Positions 10,326 to 21,257 are shown, numbered from the stretch's first letter. The stretch is DNA of 64,000 nucleotides from Bactericera cockerelli (GCA_024516035.1 CM044963.1:17894914-17958913); one strand, 5' to 3'. Numbers and translations: made by a program. Notes: a model not told the origin generated them from the letters alone.

Positions 10326-11184
10326 ACTTGGTAAATAAATAAATTAATTTTTTTATCATTATAATAATGATAGCATCTTAATAATATAATAATTAATCTC
10401 GCCTTATTTATGGGACAGAAAAACGAAAGTCAATGCAAGTTAAAACAGAACCCCTCTTAGTGAGGTTGCTTCGCTACCTCACTTCGCTCCCTCACGGTTA
10501 ATAATAGTATGTCCTATATTGTGTAACGTCAATATTATTGTTTTTTGGCTTTTTTTTACATGTCAGGGTTCTCCTTAAAGAAGCTCTTCCATCCAACAAT
10601 AACTAGTGTTTCTTTGAACAGTAAACCTCAAACAGATTCAACTATCGCATTATAAATGTACAATCAAGCAATTAATATCCCACTCGATAAGTTTTATATA
10701 AAACATAATTACCAACCGGCCTTTTTTATTTTTTTTGACCCTTTATCGATTTTTTACCACAGTGCGGCCCCCTTAGGTTTCACGATTTCCGAATTTCACT
10801 AATGAACTTATATAATTATATATTTTTCAACGACTCAAGAGTGTCACTTGTTTTATATAAAAAAAAAGAAAAATGGTTTTCTTTTTTCACCAAGACGGCC
10901 CCCATTTGGCCTCGAGTGGTCTACATAAAGTATAAGTAAAATTTTAGTATTAGAAAATAAACATGTATACAAAATTTCATCAATTTTGAAGAATCCGTTC
11001 GGGAGTTATCGCAAACAGAACAGACAAACAGACAGCCAATTTGTCCAGTACCCAAGTTAAAACAGAACCTCACTTAGTGAGTTCGTTCTCACTGTGTTTG
11101 GTTAATTATGTTTAAAAGAAGGTAAGATAACAAGCGAGACCCTCCCTCAAGTCGAAGAACGATGAGAGAGATAGTCCGAGTTAT
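10326..11184. other. Two small related repeats, otherwise unassigned
   Basis: GTTAAAACAGAACC plus CTTAGTGAG occurs at about 10439 and 11056; CTTAAAGAAGCTCTTCCA at about 10575 recurs at 62460. Between them AAATTTCATCAATTTTG and AACAGACAAACAGACAG (10970-11035) look like transposon remnants. No gene. Confidence 0.45.
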
Positions 11185-11560
11185 TCTAAAATTAATCCCG
11201 TTTCATAAATTGGCCCTACCAGCCAGCGTCGATGGCATGTTGAATACACCGGTTCCCTTCAGAACACCGAAGTTAAGCGACATCCAGCGAGGTTAAGACT
11301 TGGATGGGTGACCATTCAAATTCTAATTCTCGTGACGCTGGCTTTTCCCGGCCCCACTCAGGCTGGGTGAGGTCAATGTGAGTAGCAGGTTTGTGAGTTT
11401 CCTGCGAATGGAGGGTAAAACCCCCGTCGTGATATGACCATGGCAGTTGAAAGCGACGTTAAACCCCACTTAAAAAAAAAAAAAAAAAAAAAAAAATTGG
11501 CCCTTTGTCACAGATTTTTACAAGGATACTGTGGTGCCATTTATTTTATCCAAGATGGGC
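11185..11560. mobile_element. MITE M end hit by the 5S SINE
   Basis: TAATCCCGTTTCATAAATTG precedes the SINE target duplication; after the SINE the sequence continues TTTGTCACAG. Only the MITE end is visible. Confidence 0.4.
11218..11494 (+). mobile_element. 5S-rRNA-headed SINE (family E), full-length copy
   Basis: Positions 11223-11343 closely resemble a 5S rRNA gene: terminal stem GCCAGCGTC ... GACGCTGGC, GTTGAATACACCGG, box A-like AAGTTAAGCGACATC, and GGATGGGTGACC. It is followed by the body (CAGGCTGGGTGAGGT, GCGAATGGAGGG, GCGACGTTAAACC) and a long A tract. The 11-bp direct repeat AAATTGGCCCT flanks it (11207-11217 and 11495-11505), a target duplication in the end of a MITE M copy. Such SINEs use the internal 5S promoter for Pol III transcription and LINE machinery to move. 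Confidence 0.85.
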
Positions 11561-11624
11561 CCCTCAACTGGTTCAGATAGTGGGTACACCCTGAACATAT
11601 TTCCTTAATTTATGTCAGATCTAA

Positions 11625-12060
11625 TAATTAGGACTTTTAAGTGCCATTATTCCAGCAGTATGTCCAAAATGTATTATTATGTGGTAAAAATCCCAAATGG
11701 GAGGATAACTATGTAGGTAATTTTACAATTAATTTGTGTGAAAGAATATTGAGAACGAAGCTTATTGTGTTGTTCACGTAATAAATGACAAATATATTTT
11801 TTTTTTTAAACTGTAAATTTTTTATTGTTATATTATAAATGAGGTACAACACAACCCACAACAAAAAGGGTAATAGTACCTCATAAACTCACTAAATTTA
11901 ATGTAAATTATGTAAAATTAAAATAAGTAAAGAGTATTTTGTAAATACTAAAAAAAAAAAAAAAACTGCAATGTCCCAGGTGGGTTTCGAACCCGCGGAC
12001 CTCAGGCACTTTCAGCATATTACAGTGCCGCCCTTACCACTGAGCTTACTGTACGGATGA
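11625..12060 (-). mobile_element. SINE family D body and a tRNA-like head, separated
   Basis: Body at about 11625-11720 (TTATGTGGTAAAAATCCC). A tRNA-like head on the reverse strand at 11970-12055 (GGTTTCGAACCCGCGGACC, TACCACTGAGCTTACTG). AT-rich DNA between the two holds nothing I recognise. Confidence 0.45.
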
Positions 12061-12459
12061 TTAATATGCGCGGTTTTTGCAACACATAAAAGCTTCACTT
12101 TACTTTACTTCGTATAATAAACTTTTTAGCGGCCAGCGAAAGAAATATTTACTAGAGAGAATTGCATAGGGAGGGAAGCCTTTCACTTCCTATGTACCTA
12201 ATAGGTATCTACATTCCTAATTAGGAATAGGTATTAGGTAGTGTAGGGGCTTTTACAAAGTTTTCTATGAAACTTCTATATTTCCTACTTAGAAAGGTCC
12301 CCATACATTTATGACATTCATGTTACACATACATAATATTATGTAACATTGGGTACTACAGATTTTTTACATTTTTGAACCAAATATAACAAACATTTTA
12401 GAAGGAAAAAAAATCTTGTCTTTTTCACTCCTTGGGCATTACAGGTTTAATATACCTAT

Positions 12460-12766
12460 GTATGTATGTATGAATGAATTTATTTGTGGTCAAGAACAAG
12501 GCCTCTTCACAAATTTTGTGGGTAGCGCAGTATTACTAAGAGCCTCCATTACTTTTCAAATTCAATTACATTAATTTATTTTTACTCTGGTAATGCCGCC
12601 ACTGGTCGTTACTTATTCAGTAACTACTCATTTTTCCTCACGAGGTATGAGTGGACCCCAAACACCCAAGTGATGTGCAGAAAAAAACCTGACCAGCTGG
12701 GTATCGAATACAGGTCACCATGCGTGGTAAGCTTAGCGCGCTAACTCACTCAGCACCGGCGACTAT
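12460..12766 (-). mobile_element. SINE family B, reverse strand
   Basis: Reverse-strand head (CTGGGTATCGAATACAGGTC on +, degraded B box) and full body to TTTGTGGTCAAGAACAAGGC at the far end. Confidence 0.7.
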
Positions 12767-12849
12767 TTATGGGTTAGTATACCTTTACACAATTTCACAT
12801 CGGGACATGTGGATTGAAAGGTTTGTGAGTGAATAGGTATATACATAAT

Positions 12850-13258
12850 AAACTAGATTGAATATCTATACTCCAATGTTATTCTATTCTCTGAAAATGA
12901 TCCTTTTCCTAATTAACGGCCAAATGGTAGCTTTTGGGATAATGAAACCATAAAAAGGCACACCTACCACCCAGAAGAAAAAAATGAGCCATAGTTCATG
13001 AAAATCGGTCCAGTAGTTTTGGCTGTAGAGCGGTCAACGTCAAAGAAGAAGCAGAATTTTTTGAAAAAAAATGACGTTTTTACAGTGTGATTTTGACCAA
13101 CTTAACTCAAACGATTTCGATGTTTCTTTTTTAAAAGCTTGTCTATTATCGTGCCCCAATCTGTATATGTAGTTCAATTTCCTCCATCACTTGTACTTTT
13201 TCTCCTACAACTACACGAAATGTGCTACTTATGCTGTCGCGTATAGTATACTCTTGGT
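12850..13258 (+). repeat. 400-bp dispersed repeat, copy 2
   Basis: GAATATCTATACTCCAATG, AAAATGATCCTTTTCCTAAT, AAATCGGTCCAGTAGTTTTG and CAACTTAACTCAAACGATTT, ending CGCGTATAGTATAC. Confidence 0.65.
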
Positions 13259-13339
13259 AGCGCGCGAACTATTTCGATTGACTTGGCGGGTCGGAGCGCT
13301 ACCGCGCTCCTTAATTATTGTAGTCTAAATTACCCACTT

Positions 13340-13425
13340 TCAATATGTATTAGCGGGATAGCGGGCTGCACCCGCTCCGCTCAGCCATCACACACTCGCA
13401 CCACCCACCCACATATCCGCAATCA
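13340..13425 (-). mobile_element. Helitron-like 3' terminus
   Basis: Reverse strand GAGCGGAGCGGGTGCAGC, CCGCTATCCCGCTAA then T (CTAA = 13350-13353). Same plan as at 5347 and 18273-18294. Confidence 0.4.
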
Positions 13426-13671
13426 TCATCAGTGTACATTTCAAAATCCCGAGCCAAATCTATCATAGCGGATAATGTAGCAAACTGGCCTATATTTCGA
13501 AAATGGTTTTTTCAGAATATGGCAACAAAGGGCTCAAATAAAAGCATGTGATGTTCTCAGATTGCCAATTTTACCTGTACCTAATCGTAAACATTTAGCA
13601 AAAAAAGAAAGACATTTTATTTTAACTCAAGAAAAAGACCCCTGTGTATAAACGGGTTAACTAATTTTTAC

Positions 13672-13798
13672 TTTCCTTATCCTATAATAAGGAAAGTATT
13701 GTATTCGTCGAAAATTTGACCTACCCAGTTTTTCACATTTCTGGACGAATTATAGCCTCAGGATACCAAAAAAGTTGTTTTCAGCCATTGGTCCGTGC

Positions 13799-13872
<74 letters not shown>

Positions 13873-14367
13873 GTGTAAACAGGATATCTCGAGAACGGTA
13901 AGAGCTAGAGACTTGAAATTTGGTATGCTAATTATAATTATACACCAGACGAACCACGAAACTTTTGGTTGCAATCGGCCGCAGACTGCGTCCGCAGGAC
14001 CGCAAATATTGGCCGCAAGTGCCGCTTCTTTGAATTGGTTAAAGATACAAAAAAATATTAGAGAACAATTTTGTCTTAGATTAAAAAAATAATAGGGGTC
14101 TCTTCTGATCATTTTTTTGATATCTTGAACTTTTTGGACCTCGGCCCCAATTTACCGGTATTTTGGGGGGGACCCGCTTTGATTAACTTTTTTATTATTT
14201 ATCGTAGATGGGGGTTGTGACATATCAAATCCAATGATTTTGAGGTGCTGATTACGAATTTGATATTGATTTTTAGCTAAATGTTACCTTTGAGTCACCA
14301 GTGGCTTTTGGTCCTGTTCCAATTCCTTATAATTATGATAAGGAAAGTCGTGTGATGTTTACACCAG
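13672..14367. mobile_element. Insertion in the first 650-bp unit, contains (CTGT)n
   Basis: The unit sequence is broken at 13671 and resumes at 14368; ATTTTTAC occurs on both sides (13664-13671 and 14368-14375), consistent with an 8-bp target duplication. Near the left end are inverted TTTCCTTATCC / AAGGAAAG motifs, and AAGGAAAG returns at 14341. It includes the tetranucleotide repeat at 13799-13872. Related fragments lie at about 1695-1855 (reverse) and 37044-37110. No transposase seen; class unclear. Confidence 0.5.
13799..13872 (+). repeat. (CTGT)n microsatellite
   Basis: About 18 uninterrupted copies of the tetranucleotide. Confidence 0.95.
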
Positions 14368-17300
14368 ATTTTTACCTACTATTTCGATCAGTACGAACTT
14401 GTGGATTGTGTGATATACCTGCTTATCTCACATACGAAATTGTATTACTCTAGCTAATACTGTTCTTGAGATATTGAGCAAAACGTTCATCAAAAGTGTT
14501 TTTGTCAAAAAAGTGGCACTTGGGTTAATTTGGCAGAAAATACGCGATATTATAAATTCATGTATTTGCCAAGACACTTCTAAAACAGTTTAGTTTGTTC
14601 AATTCGGACAAACCGTTCAAGAGATAGGTTTGTGAAAATTTCGAAGATATTGAAAATATCAGGTCAAGTCAAAACTTACGAATAATTGTCGCCATTTTGT
14701 AACTCTTGAAGAGATTTTTTTGAATTTTGAACTGAAGCTTGCTGGTGGCAAAAGGAGCCTTCAAGAATGGATTGTAACACAATTTTGCATACCTGGTCTT
14801 ACTTGAAGGGGTAATATGTTATTTAGACTCTTTCACTAGGCAAATCTCGTTCATGGTACCTTTTTTGAGAAAATTTCCGAGAATATTTTTAATTTCTATT
14901 GAAAAAATACACATTTTATGTTCTCATATATTTTTTCTATCTTGAAGTATAACAAGACTGCAATAAAAAAGGAATTTTAACCCAAGAAAAGACGCCTGTG
15001 TATAAACGGGTTAACCAATTTTTACCTATTATTTCGATCAGTACGTATTTTTTATTTGTGTTTTATACCTGCTAATTTCATCGACAAAATTTATTATTCT
15101 AGTTAATAATGATCTTGAGATATTGAGCAAAACGTTCATCAAAAGTGTGTTTTGTCAAAAAAGTGACACTTGGGTTAATTTGGCAGAAAATACGCGATAT
15201 TATAAATTCATGTATTTGCCAAGACACTTTTAAAACAGTTTAGTTTGTTCAATTCGGACAAACCGTTCAAGAGATAGGTTTGTGAAATTTTCGAAGATAT
15301 TGAAAATATCAGGTCAAGTCAAAACTTACGAATAATTGTCGCCATTTTGTAACTCTTGAAGAGATTTTTTTGAATTTTGAACTGAAGCTTGCTGGTGGCA
15401 AAAGGAGCCTTCAAGAATGGATTGTAACACAATTTTGCATACCTGGTCTTACTTGAAGGGGAAATATGTAATTTAGACCCTTTCACTAGGCAAATCTCGT
15501 TAATGGTACCTTTTTTGAGAAAATTTCCGAGAATATTTTTAATTTCTATTGAAAAAATACACATTTTATGTTCTCATATATTTTTTCTATCTTGAAGTAT
15601 AACAAGACTGCAATAAAATAAAGAAATTTTAACCCAAGAAAAGACGCCTGTGTATAAACGGGTTAACCAATTTTTACCTATTATTTCGATCAGTACGTAT
15701 TTTTTATTTGTGTTTTATACCTGCTAATTTCATCGACAAAATTTATTATTCTAGTTAATAATGATCTTGAGATATTGAGCAAAACGTTCATCAAAAGTGT
15801 TTTTGTCAAAAAAGTGACACTTGGGTTAATTTGGCAGAAAATACGCGATATTATAAATTCATGTATTTGCCAAGACACTTTAAAAAAAGTTTAGTTTGTT
15901 CAAATCGGACACACCGTTCAAGAGATAGGTTTGTGAAAATTTCGAAGATATTGAAAATATCAGGTCAAGTGTAAACTTACGAATAATTGTCGCCATTTTG
16001 TAAATCTTGAAGAGATTTTTTTGAATTTTGAACTGAAGCTTGCTGGTGGCAAAAGGAGCCTTCAAGAATGGATTGTAACACAATTTAGCATACCTGGTCT
16101 TACTTGAAGGGGAAATATGTAATTTAGACCCTTTCACTAGGCAAATCTCGTTAATGGTACCTTTTTTGAGAAAATTTCCGAGAATATTTTTTATTTTTTG
16201 AAAAATACACATTTTATGTTCTCATATATTTTTTCTATCTTGAAGTATAACAAGACTGCAATAAAATAAAGAAATTTTAACCCAAGAAAAGACGCCTGTG
16301 TATAAACGGGTTAACCAATTTTTACCTATTATTTCGATCAGTACCTATTTTTTATTTGTGTTTTATACCTGCTAATTTCATCGACAAAATTTATTATTCT
16401 AGTTAATAATGATCTTGAGATATTGACAAAACGTTCATCAAAAGTGTTTTTGTCAAAAAAAAGTGACACTTGGGTTAATTTGGCAGAAAATACGCGATAT
16501 TATAAATTCATGTATTTGCCAAGACACTTTTAAAACAGTTTAGTTTGTTCAATTCGGACAAACCGTTCAAGAGATAGGTTTGTGAAATTTTCGAAGATAT
16601 TGAAAATATCAGGTCAAGTCAAAACTTACGAATAATTGTCGCCATTTTGTAAATCTTGAAGAGATTTTTTGAATTTTGAACTGAAGCTTGCTGGTGGCAA
16701 AAGGAGCCTTCAAGAATGGATTGTAACACAATTTAGCATACCTGGTCTTACTTGAAGGGGAAATATGTAATTTAGACCCTTTCACTAGGCAAATCTCGTT
16801 AATGGTACCTTTTTGAGAAAATTTCCGAGAATATTTTTTATTTGTTTTGAAAAATACACATTTTATGTTCTCATATATTTTTTCTATCTTGAAGTATAAC
16901 AAGACTGCAATAAAATAAAGAAATTTTAACCCAAGAAAAGACGCCTGTGTATAAACGGGTTAAGCAATTTTTACCTATTATTTCGATCAGTACGTATTTT
17001 TTATTTGTGTTTTATACCTGCTAATCTCATAGACAAAATTTATTATTCTAGTTAATAATGTTCTTGAGATATTGAGCAAAACGTTCATCAAAAGTGTTTT
17101 TGTCAAAAAAGTGACACTTGGGTTAATGTGGCAGAAAATACGCGATATTATAAATTCATGTATTTGCCAAGACACTTCTAAAACAGTTTAGTTTGTTCAA
17201 ATTGGACACACCGTTCAAGAGATAGGTTTGTGAAAATTTCGAAGATATTGAAAATATCAGGTCAAGTGTAAACTTACGAATAAATGTCGCCATTTTGTAA

Positions 17301-17416
17301 CTCCTTAAGAGATTTTTTTAAATTTTGAAGTGAAGCTTGCTGGTGGCAATAAGAGCCTTCAAGAATGAATTGTAACAAAATTTTGCATACCTGGTCATAC
17401 TTGAAGGGGCAATAAG

Positions 17417-18350
17417 CATGCGCGGATATAGGGGGGGGCACGGGGGGCACGTGCCCCCCCCAGATTTTTTCGGTAAGCGGTGTTTCTTAAATTTCATTAT
17501 ACCTAATCCCGTAAAAAAAAAGATCTCAATGAGTTAGGGGGGCACGGGCCCCAAAATAATTCCTAATTCTAAGACTAATCCCGTAAAAAAAAAGATCTCA
17601 ATAAGTTAGAGGGGCACGGGCCCCAAAATAATTCCCAATTCTAAGACTAATCCCGTTAACAAAAAAAGATCTCAATAAGTTAGGGGGGCACGGGACCCAA
17701 AATAATTCCCAATTCTAAGACCAATAAGAAATAACTAAATAATAAAAATTTCAAATCCACACAGATTGTCCGAGAAACCTGAAATTTTACCTATAGGTCC
17801 ATTTGGATCAGGGTTCAGCTACACGGGGTAAGGACAAAAAAAGGATAGGTGACGCTAAAAAATCACATTTTTCGACCGAAATTACATTTTTTTTTTTTAA
17901 TTTATCGTGACGGTGCCACGGCGGCGGCGTATCAACTCAAAAAGAGAAAGTTTTAAGCAAGGGTTCAATTTTTCATTTGAGATATCAATCACGAAATTCT
18001 GATGAGCCGTTCTTGAGCTACGTTGAGTAAGGACATAAAATGGATGGGTAAACAAAAAGTATTTACGTTTTTTGACCTGAATGACATTTTTTCTCGAAAT
18101 ATGTCGTGACGAACTATCAACTCAAAGCGAGAATTTTTTTGCAAGGGTTGGAGTGTTCATTTGACATTCTGATGAGCCATTCTTGAGCTCCAGTAAAGAC
18201 AAGAAATTGATACAAAAAATATTGAAATTTGTGTGTGTATGTGTATGTGTGTGTGTGTCTGTGTGTGTGATAGGCTTGCGAAGCGGCTTGCTAGTTAGGT
18301 ATATTGTGCGATTGTGCCCCCCCAGTACAAGAGGGCTATATCCGTGCATG
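17417..18350. mobile_element. hAT-like non-autonomous element with 8-bp target duplication
   Basis: Left end CATGCGCGGATATAG and right end CTATATCCGTGCATG form a terminal inverted repeat. GCAATAAG flanks both sides (17409-17416 and 18351-18358), an 8-bp duplication typical of hAT elements. The interrupted 650-bp unit resumes after the right copy. Inside: a G-rich palindrome (17431-17460), three 72-bp repeats, a TG microsatellite (18228-18269), and a hairpin plus CTAG end at about 18273-18294. No transposase coding. Confidence 0.72.
17504..17719. repeat. Three tandem 72-bp units
   Basis: TAATCCCGT recurs at 17504, 17576 and 17648; each unit contains GATCTCAAT and GGGGCACGGGMCCCAAAAT. Internal to the hAT-like element. 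Confidence 0.85.
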
Positions 18351-18447
18351 GCAATAAGACAGTAATGTTGACCATTTCACAAGGCAAATCTCGTTAATGA
18401 TACATTTTTTTAGAAAATTTCCCAGAATATAGTTTTGTTAATTTTCT

Positions 18448-18575
18448 GCGGATCACCGCAGTCAAGAAACGTCCAGCTTCGTGATAATCGTGATGCTGGC
18501 ACTCTGGCCCAAACCAGGCTGGGTGAGGTTATTATGGCAAACAGGTTCTTTAGTTTCTTGCGAATGGTAGTTAAA
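18448..18575 (+). mobile_element. 5S-headed SINE fragment
   Basis: AAGAAACGTCCAGCTTCG, CGTGATGCTGGC, CCAGGCTGGGTGAGG and TGCGAATGG in order; the A-rich tail is missing and the palindromic array begins directly after. Confidence 0.5.
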
Positions 18576-18576
18576 A

Positions 18577-18775
18577 TCGGACATGAATGCTTTAATATAC
18601 ATTGAGCAGCAGCACTTTGGACATGTCCAAAGTGCTTTAATATACATTGAGCAGCAGCACTTTGGACATGTCCAAAATGCTTTAATATACATTGAGCAGC
18701 AGCACTTTGGACATGTCCAAAGTGCTTTAATATATATGCAGCAGCATTTTTTTGGACATGTCTAAAGTGCTTTAA
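18577..18775. repeat. Four tandem 45-bp units each containing a palindrome
   Basis: The units start AGCACTTTGGACATG at 18611, 18656 and 18701, with a diverged fourth near 18741. The core is self-complementary over 26 nt at 18611-18636. A similar single copy lies at 5315-5340. The reading frames through it simply repeat. Confidence 0.88.
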
Positions 18776-18964
18776 TATAATTATGATATTACTAACTGTT
18801 ACACCCAGTTAAAAAAGTAATAATATTTGAGGTAATAATTATTATAATGACAGAAAAAAAAAAATAATAAGAAAATCAGTTTGTCACCGTGATTTATTTT
18901 CCAGAGCTACAATTAGTAATAATGTATTTCTAAAATAGAGTTAAATTTCGCTACTGGTAACCCA

Positions 18965-19080
18965 ACGATAACAGCTTCTATCGAGCTTCGTGATAATCGT
19001 GATGCTGATGGCACTCCGTCCCAACCTATGCTGGATGAGGTCGTTTGGGTAAAGTAGTTTTGTTAATTTTCCGCATCAGC
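18965..19080 (+). mobile_element. 5S-headed SINE fragment
   Basis: TCGTGATAATCGTGATGC followed by TGCTGGATGAGGTCG; a short degraded copy like the 111-bp tandem units at 19689-20105. Confidence 0.45.
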
Positions 19081-19107
19081 ACATTTGCTTTAATGTTTAA
19101 GGATATA

Positions 19108-19325
19108 ATAATAATATTTCTTTATTGACAAGAAATATATTGACAAAGGCGTGGTTATGGCCTGAGGCTATCTCTGCCATCAAACCCATGTTTTTTTTAT
19201 GTAACCTCACCCAGCCTTATATTGAACAGTCTTAGGGCTCAGGTTGAACTTTCATTATAAAGATTTCTAGAGATTCTTTTGTTAAGGCTGTGTTACTTAA
19301 CCCCAGACAGCCTTTCAGACACCTT
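19108..19325 (-). mobile_element. Retroelement 3' tail, reverse strand, second copy
   Basis: TATTTCTTTATTGACAAGAA, CTATCTCTGCCATCAAACCC, CAGTCTTAGGGCTCAGGTTG; ends in the same CTCAACC/TTAACCCC-AGACAGCC block as 6105-6310. Confidence 0.5.
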
Positions 19326-19567
19326 TTGGTGTCCAATTTGAACGGAACTTGTTTTACATAACAGGAAATGTATGCCCGTCTTCGGCTATTATTATTATTA
19401 TTTTGCTTCATATCATATGAGTTTTTGGCAATTTATTTCAAATATACGATAGAAGTAATTTGCGGTATCGAATTAAGGACCTCTCAGTTACACGACCTCG
19501 TGACTGACTATAAAAAAAGGTTCAAAGCTTTCATCTCGCTGGACGTTGGTTAGCTTGTAATTGTTTT

Positions 19568-20275
19568 GTTGTTGGTTTAACGTCGCTTTCAACTGGATGA
19601 TCATATCACGACGGAGATTTTAACTACCATTCGCAGGAAATTATAACAAACCTGCTAGCTTCAATAACCTCAATCAGCCTGGGTTGGGCCAGCATCACGA
19701 TTATCACGAAGCTGGACGTTACTTAACTTCGGTGATCCGCAGAAAATTAACAAAGCTACTACCCAAACAACCTCATCCAGCCTGGGTTGGGACGGAGTTC
19801 CAGCATCACGATTATCACGAAACTGGACGTTACTTAACTTCGGTGATACACATAAAATTAACAAAGCTACTATCCAAACAACTTCATCCAGCCTGGGTTG
19901 GGACCGAGTGCCAGTATCAAGATTATCACAAAGCTGGACGTTACTTAACTTCGGTGATCCGCAGAAAATTAACAAAGCTACTACCCAACAACCTCATCCA
20001 GCCTGGGTTGGGACGGAATTCCAGCATCACGATTATCACGAAGCTGGACGTTACTTAACTTCGGTGATACACAGAATATTAACAAAGCTACTACCCAAAC
20101 AACCTCATGCAAAAATATTCTCTCGTTATGTAGGCTATTCCCGGCCCGACTCAGGCGAGGTGAGGTTCATCTGAGTAACAGGTTGATATGTTTCCTGCGA
20201 ATGGGGCCGTAAAACTCTTTCGTGTTACAATACATAACCATGAAGTTGAAAGCGACGTTAACGGTTAAATCCGAT
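19568..20275. repeat. Degraded 5S SINE cluster including four 111-bp tandem units
   Basis: 19568-19688 is a reverse-strand SINE E tail. CCAGCATCACGATTATCACG-type starts recur at 19689, 19800, 19911 and 20021 (periods 111, 111, 110); read on the reverse strand each unit contains the 5S box region (ATCACCGAAGTTAAGTAACG) joined to a piece of the body. About 20130-20270 is a forward-strand tail copy. The ORFs here are repeat by-products. Confidence 0.8.
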
Positions 20276-20347
20276 TTAAAAATATTACTACGATTTATTA
20301 ATAAGATAGGTATTTGCCTAGTGGTATGCATAAATATTATAGTAGGT

Positions 20348-20408
20348 AGTGCTTTATTTAGACTGTCGGCTTGAAACAAGAAGTCCCATTACGCTAACAG
20401 TTTATGCA
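20348..20408 (+). repeat. 60-bp repeat shared with 45295-45352
   Basis: AGTGCTTTATTTAGACTGTC, CCCATTACGCTAACAGTTTA; matching order at 45295-45352. Confidence 0.55.
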
Positions 20409-20470
20409 TAGTAATTCTCGATCAGGACTATTGAGTCCCATTAATTTAGCAGTAAGCCCGAGACGTATTA
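20395..20470 (-). mobile_element. SINE family D tail fragment
   Basis: CGATCAGGACTATTGAGTCC and AGCAGTAAGCCCGAGACG only. Confidence 0.4.
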
Positions 20471-20639
20471 AAATCTTCTAAAAATCATATTAATCGGAGG
20501 CTAACTTGTCATGTTATCTCGGCCAGGTTGTAGGCCATAGAAAGCAAAAATTAGAATAACAAAATATAATAATGTATCACTTTTAAAATAAATACTTGCG
20601 TCTATCAGATGAGATTGGTAAGAACGCAGTACAGTGGAC

Positions 20640-20920
20640 TTGTCGAAAGTGCTGGATCGTTATAAGATTTTCTACAAAATAATCTGCCTCGTACGTATCA
20701 AATAAACACGGGCAAATTAAGGAGTGAACACATCAAAGGAGAATATTTTGAGACACAATGAAAAACGCCTGTCGAAAGTGCTGCAATCTTATATGTAATA
20801 CCTGAGGAAACTGCTGCTTTCTTACCTGTCACAGCATCACTTTCGACGCGTCGAAAGTGCTCCGCCTGAAGTCCAAAGTGCTGTTGTGACAGGTAAGAAA
20901 ACGTCGAAAGTGCTGCTTTT
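20640..20920. repeat. Cluster of TCGAAAGTGCT motifs and palindromes
   Basis: TGTCGAAAGTGCTG occurs at about 20641 and 20768. A perfect 22-nt palindrome CACTTTCGACGCGTCG... spans 20838-20859. Further GTCCAAAGTGCTG and GTCGAAAGTGCTGC follow at about 20871 and 20902. An outer inverted repeat (TTCTTACCTGTCACA near 20819, mirrored near 20886) encloses the centre. Confidence 0.7.
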
Positions 20921-21257
20921 AGAACAATACATAAATGTATGCATTTATAATAAATATATAAATAATTTAATAATAAGAATATCTATCTATTTATCTAAAA
21001 TGAATCCACAGGTTTAGCTGTGATATTTTCAGTAAAAAGTAATGCAGTTGTAGACACTCAACTTGCACACTATTTATACTTTTGTTTAATACATAATAAT
21101 TATGTACCTATGTTTGTTTCACGTTTCACTCTTCTATATACTTTTATATATCTATGTGAACATAAATGTACATTGTACAGTGTACACTGTACATGCTTTA
21201 TGTACATATCTCTATCCAGTTAAGATACACACAATTATCTCCAGGATACATTGGATA

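Larger units (their letters stand above)
13605..18440. repeat. Tandem array of about 650-bp units, interrupted by two insertions
   Basis: The landmark ATTTCGATCA recurs at 14381, 15031, 15683, 16331 and 16980, giving periods of 648-652 bp. Each unit ends with CCTGTGTATAAACGGGTTAA. A partial unit precedes the first insertion (about 13605-13671), and the last unit continues after the second insertion (18359 to about 18440). Units are highly similar, with small indels. Similar minus-strand open frames recur in each unit but vary in length with indels, so they look like by-products. Family unknown. Confidence 0.85.

Noticed and set aside
11223..11343. Functional 5S rRNA gene
   Set aside because: Divergence in the loop and box regions, SINE body attached, A tail and target duplication.
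13716..14112. Frames with repeated SVCL or TDRQ
   Set aside because: Translation of the (CTGT)n repeat.
15319..17175. Conserved 60-110-codon reverse frames (GTINEICLVKGSK...)
   Set aside because: They repeat because the 650-bp unit repeats; the frames differ in length between units with indels that are not multiples of three.
18577..18775. CRISPR-like array
   Set aside because: Units are contiguous 45-bp tandem repeats without unique spacers, in a eukaryotic setting.
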